Positions 11,441 to 22,824 of a stretch of DNA of 64,000 nucleotides are shown piece by piece (the stretch's first letter is position 1; each line of letters begins with the position of its first letter). The DNA is from Agrocybe praecox (Eukaryota; Basidiomycota; Agaricomycetes; Agaricales; Agrocybaceae). The position numbers were made by a program, and so were the translations under genes. Under the pieces are notes generated by a model, which was not told the origin of the DNA, ran no database searches, and saw only the letters and a list, made by a program, of their open reading frames with translations. Location: the NCBI GenBank assembly GCA_964017145.1, contig OZ024840.1, forward strand, positions 1,054,001-1,118,000. The letters are read 5' to 3'.

Positions 11441-14400
11441 ATGGCCCTCCCAGTGGCAGAGGAGGGCAAGCTGCTCAGCGAGGCCCTGAATACCGTCAAA
11501 ATACAGGTTCAGCAGATGAAGCGACACCTCGTAAGTGGTAAACACCGTATTTACAAAAGTATCCAGATTATTGACCGTAACGAATGTATTAGGAGCTGGA
11601 CCAGCTTATGGACGCCCTCAAGAGCGCAAGTCTGATGCTCGCAGAACTTCGAACATCTTCGCTTTCTCCTAAGCAGTACTACGAACTATGTCAGTTATCA
11701 CCAGTTTTCCGTTCATCCTCCAGTTTTCTCAATAAACCACACAGACATGGCTGTATTTGATGCTTTACGACACCTATCAAACTATCTCTACGAAGCTCAT
11801 ACTCAGTCGCGTCATCACCTGGCAGACCTATACGAACTCGTTCAATATGCAGGCAACATCATCCCTCGCTTATATCTGATGATTACAGTCGGTTCAGTGT
11901 ACATGTCAATTCCGGATGCTCCTGTGAAGGAAATTATGAAGGATATGATGGAAATGTCCCGCGGTGTGTTGCACCCCGTCCGTGGATTGTTCCTCCGTCA
12001 TTATCTGAGTGGTCAAACGCGAGACCACCTTCCTGTAGGCCTGGAGCCGGGGTACGTCTTATGGACAGTGATCGACCTGTTAATGTCTAATTAAAGTATT
12101 TTCAGACCAGCGGGGAATTTACAAGATTCTATTTCATTCGTTTTGACCAATTTTATCGAAATGAACAAACTTTGGGTACGACTCCAACATCAGGGTCATT
12201 CCAGAGACCGCGAGAAACGTGAGATGGAGCGTCGCGAACTTCGTATTCTGGTGGGCACGAACTTGGTCAGGCTGAGTCAATTGGATGGCGTGGATTTGGA
12301 CATGTATCAGAAGACCATTCTTCCAAGCATTCTCGAGCAAGTCGTCAATTGTAAGGATATCATCGCCCAAGAATATCTTATGGAGGTTGTTATTCAGGCA
12401 AGTTATCTTTACGCAGGTGTTCCTTATCCTATCTGACATTTTTACTAGGTCTTCACAGACGAATTCCATTTGCATACTCTCGGACCATTCCTCTCCGCCA
12501 CAGCACAGCTACATCCTAAAGTTAATATCAAGCAAATTGTCATTGCGCTCATTGATCGATTGGCGTCTTACGCTGCACGCGAAGCAGAAAGTGAAGACCC
12601 GGAGGAAACGAAACGTCAAGAAGAAGCTGCCGCGCGTCGTCTTGCTGAAAAAGTCAAGGCTCAAAAGGCGAAAGTTCGTGAAAACGGCGCATATCGTGCT
12701 GCATCTCCACCAACATCACCTTCAGTCAGCAGCACCAACGAATGGGCAGTACCACAAACACCCGTAACACCGTCCACCGCAGTCGAGGAGGTAGCCAAAT
12801 CCCCGGTGGCTGAGTCCCCCAGTGAGGCATTCGAGACAAAGGGCAAAGACAAAGAAGGCACCCCTGTTCGCAAGTTCCGTGGGGTACCAGAAGATGTTCA
12901 ACTCTTTGAGGTCTTTTGGAAACAGGTCGTCGAGTTGATCAAGGTTAGTGATCTGCTTCCGTGCTTCGTATCGACAGATTTTTAAATAGCACTTTTAGGC
13001 TCGACCTGATCTTTCAATTCAAGATATCACGGCCCTCTTTGTTTCGCTGACAAATCTTTCCTTGAGCTGTTACCCTGACAGACTAGAATATGTGGATCAA
13101 GTACTTGGCTTCGCTGCTGAAAAAATCAAGGAATATTCAGAGAGGTATGTATTTCACATTTTTCTCTCTAATGAAATACGATATGTAATTATTCATTCGC
13201 AGCCCCGATTTACACGCACAACAAACGACATTAAATCTAGCATCATTACTCGTTGCCCCCATCAACTCTTACCAATCTGTGTTAACTTTGCTCGCAATCC
13301 CCAATTATGTCCCACTACTTACGAAACAACTCTTTTCTACTCGTCGTTCCATTGCGCATTCCATTATATCTTCTGTGCTCAAGAATGAGACCATCATTGA
13401 GGCCCCCGAAGACGTAGACGGGGTTCTTGAATTATGTCATGTTCTGATCAAAGACCAGACGGATTCTGGGGCACCTCCTATCCTGAATGGACAACAAGCG
13501 CGAGATTTGAGGAGACAGGGACCTTACTTTTTGGAGAGAGAGGAAATGGCCGAAGAGCAGGGCTGGGTAGCAAGGATGGTGCATTTGTTCCGTTCCGAAA
13601 ATTTGGATGTCCAATTCGAGGTTAGTGTCCTTATTCTTTCACGTCCCTTGACGTGAATTCAATTAATCTTGCAGATCCTCCAAACCGCACGGCGGCACTT
13701 TGACATGGGCGGAGAGCGTATGCGCTTTACGCTCCCAGCGCTCATAACATCATCTATAAAGCTGTGCAGGCGGTATAAGAATTCGGAGAATGAGGTGCGT
13801 GTTTTGAATTAACTAGCCGTTCGGGAAACATTGCTCATGCTCTTCCCTGTTTTTTTTTTCTGCTTTGGTATTGCAGGAAGCTGATTGGCAGACCAAAGTT
13901 TCCGCAATCTTGAAGTTTATTCGTCAAATTACCTCCATTCTCGCTACCACCGTCGAAGCGCCCAACATTGCATTACGTTTGTTCCTGCTAGCAGCCCAAA
14001 TTGCCGACGAGTGTGGGTTTGAAGATCTTGCGTATGACTTCTACGTGCAAGCCTTCAGCGTGTACGAGGACAGTATCTCGGAGTCACGAGCCCAGCTCCA
14101 AGCTATCACCCTGATCATCGGTACTTTGGTAGGAGCGAAGGTGTTCAATGTAGATAATTTCGATACTTTGATCACCAAAGCTGCGTTGCATGGGGCAAAG
14201 TTATTGAAGAAGAGCCATCAGGCTACTGCCGTTGGTTTGGCGAGCCATCTATGGTGGCAAGAGTCACCACCTGCACCTGAGGGCGAGGCTTCTCCCGCCG
14301 CCGATGCGGAGAAACCTGCCGCTTCTGCTGCTGCCGAAAAACCTACTATTAAGGAAGATGGAGAGGCGACGGTTAAGGCTGTAAGCGTTTATCTGGATTT

Positions 14401-14947
14401 ATTTATTTATTTCAGAGCTCTATTTGCTCATCTTTTTTTTCTTGACAGTATCCTCATCAGGACAGCAAGCGTGTCTTAGAATGCCTGCAGAAATCGCTAC
14501 GCATTGCCAACTCGGCGATTGAAGAAATCGTTACTGTGCAGCTTTACTGTGATACCCTTGACCAATACCTCTACTATCTCGATCGCGGATCTCCAGCTGT
14601 AAGACTGTTTTCTCTCTCCTATCCTTCTGTTCTCTCACACTAAATGGTCTTTCTTATTCTTTTTCCTTTGCTAGGTGGCACCCAAATTCGTCAACAGTCT
14701 CGTAGAGCTAATCACCTCTAACATCGACAACATCTCATCTCCCGACGTCCATCCCTCGCAGCGTGCACCACCCGGGCTCATCGAAGGCGTGCAAACTCCA
14801 GACATGATCACGAAGCATTTCCGGAATACCCTGTATTATATCCAACGGAGGAAGTACGCCGTGGCTGAGGGCAATGGAACTGTAGATCCTAGATGGGAAG
14901 AGGTCGACATCGTTGGTGCCCTTTTGAAAATGGGCATTACGCGGTGA
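11441..14947 (+). CDS. VPS35: Retromer cargo-recognition subunit VPS35
   Basis: VPS35 is the large alpha-solenoid of retromer, which binds VPS26 and VPS29 and recycles cargo from endosomes to the trans-Golgi network. The N-terminus ([20 protein letters not shown], then [20 protein letters not shown]) and [10 protein letters not shown] are typical. The PRLYLM motif used for VPS26 binding is present ([16 protein letters not shown] near 11.87 kb). The mid-solenoid has a low-complexity Ala/Glu-Pro/Ser insert (12.6-12.85 kb), and the VPS29-binding C-terminal repeats follow ([31 protein letters not shown]; stop TGA 14945-14947). The ATG at 11441 lies in a good context (CTACCATGG). At least eight introns are visible, for example GTAAGTGG after KRHL and GTTAGTGA after ELIK. 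A second Ala/Pro/Glu-rich insert (14.27-14.36 kb) is lineage-specific. I saw no frame disruption. Confidence 0.93.
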
Positions 14948-16045
14948 CTGCCTCGCATGTGCGCTGGTTTGTTATTTATCTTAATTACATACTGCGTCTG
15001 CATCTGCGCTTCTCTGTTTGTATGGATGGGTTGTGGGTAGGTGTGGGTTTACTCGATGGACGGATGAGTAAGGAGTTGTTGCTTAATGTTGTACATTACT
15101 TGATCATTTGTTGTTTTGATTCTCTTTTTATTCTCTTTGCGGTTTGTTCAATTCACGGATTCAGTTTTTCATTCAATAATTACTCTGTGAGAGTATTCTG
15201 AGTGTCTTGGATTTATCTTATCGGGCAGCTGGTGGTCTTTAGAAAAAGAATGCTTCATGGCGAAATTTGAGCGATTACCTCCAGACCTACGGGAGGGTTG
15301 TCTCGCAGACTTTTGGTGGGTGGAAGCCTGGAGCATGGCTGGAGCCCTTTGATACACTGTTTGGGTGCACTTTCTTATGCGTACAACGACCTTCCTTTGT
15401 CTTCTACTAAACATGTTTCAACATCCACGACAACTTGTTTTTTTTTTCTCACGGCAACTCCCCTCTTGACGCTTGCAAGTCCATCATAGAACGCGACCAG
15501 ATCTCTTCTCAATGTTCGGGCTTCTTCGACGCTACGTATAAGCGAGTAGGTGTCAACCAGGAACCATGTATTGACTGTGAACCGAATTGGAGAGTCCTGC
15601 TGAAAGAACGGCAGTACGAGGCTTTTAACCTGGTACTGCAGATCCATGGGCTCACTGGCATAACGAAAGACGCTCATACTCACCCCACGGGAACTGATCT
15701 TGAAGCTTTGAAGTCTGAGGAGCGGAACTAGCAAAATGGTCGAAAGTACGGCACCTCGTTGCGGCGCATTACAATAAATTACCGTCAGGTCGAGGACAAC
15801 ACTAGAGTCTAGACTATGTATTTGTGATTGACATGCTGTGTTAGATCCCCTGATTAGCGAGGTTGGCCGTCATATTCTGAAACTTGAGCCACAACCATTC
15901 ACACTTGCACTAGAAGGACTTATTTATTCTATTCATACTATGTATTCATATAATATCTGGCATGTAGCAAACCTCTTTCGTATCAACCACTTTACTGGTT
16001 CAATACATCACTGTCCCTCTTTCTCTTTCTATCTCTTATGCAAAA
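14948..16045. other. Intergenic VPS35 to family copy D, with an unassigned minus-strand open stretch
   Basis: The VPS35 3' region is followed by a minus-strand open stretch of about 100 codons with an ATG at 15677 and a stop at 15375 (MSVFRYASEPMDLQYQVKSL and SLIRSVEEARTLRRDLVAFY). I recognise no family, and it could be a small gene or a relic. 15.74-16.05 kb is the copy D promoter, AT-rich and without genes. Confidence 0.35.
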
Positions 16046-17309
16046 ATGCCGACGTTAGCAAAGCTACCGAAGCCAGCATACATAGGTACTATTTCTCTCA
16101 TCTCGTTATTCAAGAGGATCTCATCGTATTCACAGCTATAGCCACTATTTTCCACTCGCTTGCCTTATCGACAACCGCCTTCAGGCTGGTACATCGAATC
16201 AGAACTCGCCATTTCTGGTGGGATGATTTTTGGGCAGCTGTAGCTTTTACATGCGACACCGCCGTCTTCGTTATTTTCTTCATCCTTCAACGAATCCGCG
16301 TCACTGGCAAAGCTAGTGTAGCGACGAATTGGATCTTACTCTTGTCTTACAAGACGACCTTATGGTAATTCGTCGTTGATGCTAAATTATCAGCACAATT
16401 TACTTTTTCCAGGTCTGCCAGACTCACTGTTGCTGTTACCATTATGAGGCTTGTTCCGAAGGGCAGAATCCGGGGCGTGGCGAAGGGAATGGCATTTTTG
16501 TTTGGGTTTTTCTGGACATCTATAGTCGTGCAGATTCTCATTGCATGTACGCGGAAAGGTGGACCCGGCTTTCCGTATTGTACAATCGTACCAAAATATG
16601 CTCTCTACACAGGAATACAAGAGCTTGCCAGTATGTTCTACAGCTCGATACACTATATAAAATTGACGCATTCTCACTAGCAAATCTTCTTGCTGATGTA
16701 TGGTTGATCCTCGCACCAGCACATATTTTGTACCGGATGAAGCTTCAGCGTCCTCATTACAAGTTGATCCTGACGATCTTCTTATGCGGAATTTTCACGT
16801 CATTGGCAAGCGTATCTCACGTCGTATTTATCATCATGAAAGCTCGTGATCCCACATGGCAAACCCTCACCGGTCATATCGAGGCGGGCAAATTTTTCCA
16901 ACGCCCTCTTTTAAACCGAAACTAACGCCATATCCTCCAGCTTTCTGTCGCGGTCCTGGTTTCGAACCTGCTGGTACTCGTCACTTATTTATATAGAGTA
17001 TTCCGCAACATATCCAACGCCGAAGCCTCTCCTCAAAATCCCAGATCAGCAGCCGTCGCCGGCGCCCCACAGGATTCTCAGCCACCCGACAACACGAATT
17101 CATCAACAGGCGGCGGAATTAATTCCGGTGACAGTTCTACCTTTCTCTCCTCTGGCGCCTGGACAACAACAGTAGAGCTTACCGAAATATCCCATCTTGG
17201 TACTACGCTAGACCTCTCGACGAATAACAACCTGTCGTCTCACGATCCTGGCACTCAAAACTCCGTGCCGTTCAGCTCATTCTCTTACCCTAGCACGGCA
17301 AACACCTAA
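16046..17309 (+). CDS. Seven-helix membrane protein, family copy D
   Basis: Intact family member on the plus strand. Exon 1 (MPTLAKLPKPAYI, ATG at 16046) splices from G|GTACTA to a TTCACAG acceptor into AIATIFHSLALSTTAFRLVH. Then come RTRHFWWDDFWAAVAF, SYKTTLW|SARLTVAVTIMRLV, GVAKGMAFLFGFFWTSIVVQ, PKYALYTGIQELAS, DVWLILAPAHILYRMKLQRP, LILTIFLCGIFTSLASVSHV and a last helix (LSVAVLVSNLLVLVTYLYRV). The hydrophilic tail has two conserved blocks, TTTVELTEISHLGTTLDLST and NSVPFSSFSYPS, before TAA at 17307-17309. The five-exon structure has the same intron positions as copies B, C, E, F and G. It converges with the transporter gene at 17988. Confidence 0.78.
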
Positions 17310-17987
17310 CATCATGATCAAAACACATAAACCCATGTTTTCATCGTTGATTTTGACGGTGCTATTCTTTTCCGCGGGGGAAATTGGCCTAGTCTAGGGT
17401 TAACCTTGAATCAGACAAAAAAGGATTGGACGATACCTTGAATGTCGAATACACGTATTAGCATGTCTACTACGAACCCCATGATTCATGAATTCGGACT
17501 CGATCGAAGGGTGTATTAACTACGGGCTCGATGTTGGATTCCCTATATTAGTGCGAATACCTATTTATATGTACGCAAGTCTCCCGTGTAATAGTACATG
17601 AATTGCAATATGTAATATATGAACACAAGCAGGTGGCACGAAAGATCGTATACACATACGAATTTTTGTTTTTCAATACACGCGATATGTTGTGAGTGTA
17701 AGGCCAACATCGTTCGAAACAGATATAAGACTCGCCATCAAAGGGATGAGTGCTCCCCGGGGTGGTCCATTATTCCTAGGGATCTTCGAACAACCCATGA
17801 ATGCTAACAAGACCTTGAGCACTGCTTTGCTTAATGACAGTAAGTTTCATATTCTTCGTGCGGCTCCCGGAGCCAGATACGTCCAAAGTATTTCTAATAG
17901 GATTTCGTATGCGTATATTACACGGAGAGAGTAACAGTTGAATCGTGTATCGGTGAAAAGAATTACAAAGAATTCTATTTTTGGTGT
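17310..17987. other. Intergenic between copy D and the transporter (convergent)
   Basis: Shared 3' region. The short open stretches here have no coding character. No RNA gene or repeat was recognised. Confidence 0.5.
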
Positions 17988-19551
17988 TTATCCGGTTTTC
18001 GCCTTCAATTGCCTCCACAACGTCAGGTACATGACAATGCCCAACCCAACTATTCCGATTTGTATTCCAGCATAGTTGAGCATGCCAATTTTTACACCAG
18101 CACCTCCCAGAATGGCTCCCGTAACACGGCCAGTATAATTGCTATACTGGATAGCCATGCTTGACTTCCTATTCCAATTGTCTGGAAGCTGTTTGGACAA
18201 TAGGCTGAGTGTGCAGGTGCTAGCTAGATTGAACCCCAACGCGACGAGGAACCAGCATACGAACAAAGAGCCGAAAGTGACTCTGTCCGTGCGGAGGATG
18301 CTGACCATAATAAGGAGTCCAGCCATGCCGAGGGTATTCCCAATGGCCAGAATCGTGCGGTCCTGTAGGCGTCTGGCGTACCAGACGTTCATGAGCAGGA
18401 AGGGAAAGGAACTGATTCCCCCTAGCGCGATAAAGTTTCCGGCATTGTAGGGAGAATAGTTGAGTGCTTTGGCGGTGAAAACAGGGATGTTGGACTCCCA
18501 GCTTCCGAGGATAAAGAAGCAGGTCATGGAGTAGTAGCACATGCATACTACGACGCCCCATTGTGAAGCGGTCAGGGAACGAAAACTGGGTGAGCTTTCT
18601 CCAGGTCCTGCCGCGCTATTAGGGGATGTGAGTTCGATTGGCCTTTCCTGAGGTCTCGCAGGGACATCTTGGAAGATATAGTTGCTCAAAATCCAGAACA
18701 TGATCCACATAGCGGCCATGATCCATCCTGGACTGGTGACACCGTTGAAGACCTGGTTTCCAAAGCCAACCTTGTACAGCAAGCCACCGAGGAAAGGACC
18801 TGCGGAAAAGCCGAATGCTTGTCCAATGACTAGCCAACTCGCTAGTGTCGTGCGTCGACGAATACCGACGAGGCGCGGGTCGGTGCAGTACCTCTTGCTG
18901 TACATGAAAGCGATAAATCCGACTCCGGAGACCATACGGCCTATCAGGATGAGGTAAAGCCAGTTGGCGCGGTAGGCTAGCGCGTAGAGGATATTTCCCA
19001 AAAAGGTGGCCGCATATGCGAGCTCGAAGGGCTTCCTATATTGACCTGAAGGGTTCCTTGAGCCTGTAGTAACATTGGGTATATAAATTCGTGTGTGCGC
19101 AACATACCGCCATCAGCTCTTGTAACAAATACCAAGGCAAGTCCCGAGAAAAGGGTAGGAATACCAATGGTCAGACCAGAGAACGTAGCTGAGCCTCCCA
19201 GGTGTTCGGCGTACACGCTAGCGGAAGAAACAACGATGAAAAAGGAAAGCTTCAAAATTCGTGTTCAATCACTTTCATTCTTTTGACACAAACATTTCGT
19301 ACCTGGAACAAGGCATTTCCCCCAATGACCACGAACAACGAGCTTTTGCTGGGTAATTTGAACTCTGCATCTTCGGGATCTCCTGCCACGGGTTCAGCAG
19401 GACCTGCTAAAGCCTCCCGACTCGAGGAAATGACTCGAGTTATTGCTGATAATTTCGATACTGAATACGCTGAATCTTTCGGCGTGGCATCATCATCGTG
19501 CATGCGGTTTGTATACGCAATCATGGGGGCAGGAAGTTTCGACGATGCCAT
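17988..19551 (-). CDS. Major facilitator superfamily transporter
   Basis: Polytopic membrane carrier of about 12 helices; substrate unknown. The ATG at 19551 (MASSKLPAPMIAYTNRMHDD) begins a soluble N-terminus. KSSLFVVIGGNALFQ is followed by an intron (GTACGA donor) leading into LSFFIVVSSASVYAEHLGGS and a helix, FSGLTIGIPTLFSGLALVFV, ending TRADGG at a second intron. The loop 2-3/helix 4 region reads YLILIGRMVSGVGFIAFMYS (a GRxxxGxG-like MFS element), followed by SWLVIGQAFGFSAGPFLGGL (a motif C-like G-rich helix). A central acidic/Pro loop (PARPQERPIELTSPNSA) separates the halves. The second half runs WGVVVCMCYYSMTCFFILGS through the final helix and a basic tail (RQLKAKTG). The MFSD8-like or SPX-associated branch is a guess; only the superfamily is secure. 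Confidence 0.8.
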
Positions 19552-20368
19552 CCTGCTGGCTGCGGATGGTCACTGGTCAAAGCAAGGCAGGGAAATTTCT
19601 ATCATGGTAAGAACCGAAATGAGTCATAATACCGAAATGATACCTCCATTGAAAGCGGATACAGCTTACCATCCTCGAGCGGCGTGACGACGAGCACTTC
19701 ATTTCTCACGATGACTTTGCAATATTCGATGGCGAGCTCGGTGGGTTCGACCGGACCACGTCGATTGGTGACTTTAAGGTATGATTTTTGCTGGTCATAC
19801 AGCTCTGCAAAAACTGCAGTGGTGAGATTAGATGGGCACGCCTCTGGCAACGTAGTTGCGTAAAGGTCTATGTGCCAATGATTTAACCCACTTCAGCGTG
19901 ACTTTGTGCAAACCGCTCTTAGCAAGGGCATCCGACGATGAAGGAACCGAGTACTTCATTTGCAGCTCAAGATTCAGGGTCATCGAAATACATTGAAGGC
20001 GCTTGGACGGCGCAGGGCTGTAAGTTTGCATAAGGGTTTCGTTGTGAAATCGAATTGCAAATTCGTACATAATCAATTAATCAATACTCACAACTCTGTT
20101 GCTAGAATGCTTGAATTCATCGGCATGTCATTTTATATAGATCAATGGCCTCAAAACTTCCGAAAATGGGGGCCGCAAAGGTCATCTTATAGACGCGTTT
20201 TGCCTTTTTGTAGGCTACCCTTGTACAGAATGTTGTGCCTGATGCTTCAAAACGAGTATGTAAACTCATCACTAACACGAAAAACCAGGCGTCGGTCGGC
20301 ACAGTTTTCTTGCCCACTTTTTAACTCTCATTTATCTATCGAGGACTAGCATTTGGGGTGCATATTCT
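19552..20368. other. Region between the transporter and family copy E
   Basis: It holds the divergent promoter zone and a possible small minus-strand gene (listed separately). From 20.1 to 20.37 kb there is nothing I can identify besides the copy E promoter. Confidence 0.4.
19590..20070 (-). CDS. Possible spliced small gene, unknown product
   Basis: Two adjacent minus-strand open blocks have a coding-like composition. One starts at ATG 20070 (MYEFAIRFHNETLMQTYSPA ... SGLHKVTLKW). The other covers about 19850-19680 (LTTAVFAELYDQQKSYLKVT ... VIVRNEVLVVTPLEDG) and ends at a GTAAGC donor-like site. I could not fix an intron that joins them in frame, nor find the end of the gene. I recognise no family. 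It could be a relic or the 5' part of a gene whose end I missed. Confidence 0.25.
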
Positions 20369-21820
20369 ATGTCTCATATAGCTAGGCTCTCTCCTAAAAA
20401 TACTCAAGGTGCGACTATTCATTCCCCAGCGTCACAAAGGAATTATTCTTTCATACACTCATACATTGCTCCTTAGCTCTGATTACTGTATGCCACTCAT
20501 TAGCCCTTCCAACAACAGCTTTTAGGCTCCTGCACAGAATCATTGACCGTCGTTTATGGTGGGATGACTTCTGGGCGGCTCTAGGGCTTATTAGCGAAGT
20601 TATGCTTTTTGCTGTCTATATAGAAGCTCCTATGGGGATTCCAAGTATGTATGTCTCTAACTTATTGCTACACTCGTCTTATACTTTTCGGCTTCAAGAC
20701 CCGAAGAATCCCGCTCAATCTGCTGCAAGATGGATGACAATAATGTGTTATACCATAACATTATGGTAAGAGTCTCATCATGTTTTTAACACCCTACGGT
20801 TGTATATTGATACATTCTTATCTCTCAAGGGCAGCAAGGTTGACTGTCGCTGCTACCATCATCAGATTGTTTCCCAAAGGTGCTGAGCGGCGATGCGCTA
20901 TGGGTGCTTCTGTTCTTTTCTTCCTTTTCATGTTAGCCATGGTGCTTCAAAAGGCCATTGGCTGTAGTAATCTGCGCGGTACAAGCTCGTGTCTGAGACG
21001 CAATTACCCAGCATATATGGAACTTACAAGTGAGTTTTTGCCAGCAACTCAGTTGGAACTTGGTGAAGCACGGAAATTGACTTGATTTTACGCATTCAAA
21101 GTGGATATTCTGGCCGACCTTTGGTTGTTCTTTGCACCGGCATACATGTTATGGCACATGAACCTTCAGCGAAGTCACTATAAACTCATCCAAGCAATAT
21201 TCTTGTGCGGCATTTTCACAGCACTGGCTAGCGTCGCTCATGTTGTATTCATATTGCTGAAGTCTCCTGCGTGGCTTGGGATTACCGGACATATTGAGGC
21301 GCGTACTAATCTGCTTAACAGCTTGTTTATTTGCACATTGGTATAACTTTGATGACAGGTCACTGTCGCGGTCATCGTTTCGAACCTCCTTGTTCTGGTC
21401 ACTTACGTATACAGAGTGTTTCGAAACATGTCCTCCAAGCTTACCGAGCCAAAACCAAATGCCGACGTGCCTCCTCCATACCAACAGAAGAATCACAATG
21501 GAAATCCAAAGCCAACAGCCGTCAGGGAACCTACCCCTGGCCACCCTGATAATTCTGCGCGCTTGCCAGAAACGACGACTCAGAATACGACGGGTGCTGA
21601 AGATACCAACCGTATGGGTAGCCTTCCACATATGCGCTCTGGAGATTGGAGCACTAGCATGGAGCTGACAGAGCTTTCACATTTGGGTACAACCCTGGAT
21701 CTTTCGACGACCAACACTCAGCCCTCATATGGTTCAACCGACATGGTCGGCTCTACCCCCTTCAGCTCGTTTTCATACCCAACTACAAATGTTCATTCCT
21801 CAGGTCAATCTCAAGCTTAG
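20369..21820 (+). CDS. Seven-helix membrane protein, family copy E
   Basis: Complete family member. The ATG at 20369 (MSHIARLSPKNTQ) splices from G|GTGCGA to a CTCCTTAG acceptor, then ALITVCHSLALPTTAFRLLH, DRRLWWDDFWAALGLI, an extra intron after helix 2, MCYTITLW, AARLTVAATIIRLFPKGAER, LFFLFMLAMVLQKAIGC, DLWLFFAPAYMLWHMNLQRS, LIQAIFLCGIFTALASVAHV and VTVAVIVSNLLVLVTYVYRV. The tail is long and Pro/Asn/Thr-rich, with SMELTELSHLGTTLDLSTTN and STPFSSFSYPT; it ends SSGQSQA at 21820. From about 21416 it begins the left arm of the large inverted duplication, so its last exon has a decayed twin at 50453-50860. Confidence 0.77.
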
Positions 21821-22035
21821 TCACCACAAACGACTTTGGGCTAGTTCTCCTTTCTCCTGTTAAGTTATTTGGCATACTCAAAGACTTGGCTGTGCGCTTC
21901 GTCGTCTAACACACTCCTTTTCTGCCTGTACGTAAATCAATCAATAGCGCCAACATATGTATACTTTCAAATGTCGTACATAGCGTACTTTTTTCAATTG
22001 TATGTAGCGGGTACCTGAATTCGAATAACTAAAAC
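21821..22035. other. Intergenic 3' of copy E
   Basis: Part of the left duplication arm. No coding signal. Confidence 0.4.
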
Positions 22036-22260
22036 TTAAACGTTAGCAACTGCCCATGAAAGGTAGTAAATAAAAGTAAAACATCCGAAACCTCCCACGT
22101 TAGTCGCCCACGTGTGATGCTGTGGCGGATAGTATATAATCCTCTTTCTGTCTTTATTTTTCAACTTGCCATAAGGGTCCGGGGCGAGTTTGTGTTTCGA
22201 AAGTAAATACCATGACATTTGAAAGGCATATCGTAGTATGGGGTCTCGCCGCTCGGCCAT
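22036..22260 (-). CDS. Small one-helix protein, unknown
   Basis: A 74-residue open frame from ATG 22260: MAERRDPILRYAFQMSWYLL, then SKHKLAPDPYGKLKNKDRKR, IIYYPPQHHTWATNVGG and a hydrophobic stretch FGCFTFIYYLSWAVANV, then TAA. The composition (basic first half, aromatic Pro-rich joint, single C-terminal helix) looks like a small organelle-membrane protein, but I do not recognise the family. An AG acceptor-like site lies directly before the ATG, and an upstream ATGGCC|GTGAGG (22325-22320) could be a tiny 5' exon. Its twin near 49950-50200 has lost that donor and carries an in-frame stop, so only this copy can be functional. Confidence 0.55.
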   Translation of the reverse strand: MAERRDPILRYAFQMSWYLLSKHKLAPDPYGKLKNKDRKRIIYYPPQHHTWATNVGGFGCFTFIYYLSWAVANV

Positions 22261-22824
22261 CTGACGACTCAAAAAAAATTGTTTAGAGAATTACGTGAAA
22301 TGTCATGTGTGTACCTCACGGCCATGCCACGGAATTTAACACTCTTAACTACATATATAAGTAGGTAGAATGATGTAGGAGTCTAACGAGGCAGTTTTAC
22401 ATGGGACACCAAGACACCGCTTGATCATTGAGCCCCATCTGGATTCCGTACAACTGAATTCGTAGATGGTATATTTACCGAATAAGCTTCGCATATAACA
22501 AAACATAAATAGCTGCTTATAACACAGTCACTGGGGTGAAACTAAGGGATTCGATTCAATCATAAGCGGGCTAAATCTTTCAAGTATATGAAATGTCTGT
22601 GTAGTATGTTCGATCCTAGATAAGCTGTTACTAACCCTGTCTACATTGCTGATTGGTTTAAGGTAGGCTATAGGTAAAGGCTGGTAAAGGTAAAGTCTTC
22701 GGCGATCATCTCAATCTAGCTGCTCGTAATAAAACACCCAGATAACGTTTAACTATATAATGTTGACTTCTTAAGGTACCCTACAGCATTCCCTTTCACC
22801 TACCGTTTAACCGCTCATTTTTTC
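22261..22824. other. Promoter region of family copy F
   Basis: Noncoding part of the duplication arm, with a TATATAA element at 22754-22760. The same TATATAATGT block precedes the twin gene (49404-49397 in reverse), so the promoter was duplicated along with the gene. Confidence 0.5.
22754..22760 (+). promoter_or_regulatory. TATA-like element of copy F
   Basis: TATATAA, 65-71 bp upstream of the ATG at 22825. It is conserved in the inverted twin, about 63-70 bp upstream of the ATG at 49334. Confidence 0.45.

Noticed and set aside
15375..15734. A 119-codon minus-strand open frame
   Set aside because: The upstream limit is a TTG, the first ATG leaves about 100 codons, and I find no domain. Mentioned only as an unassigned stretch.
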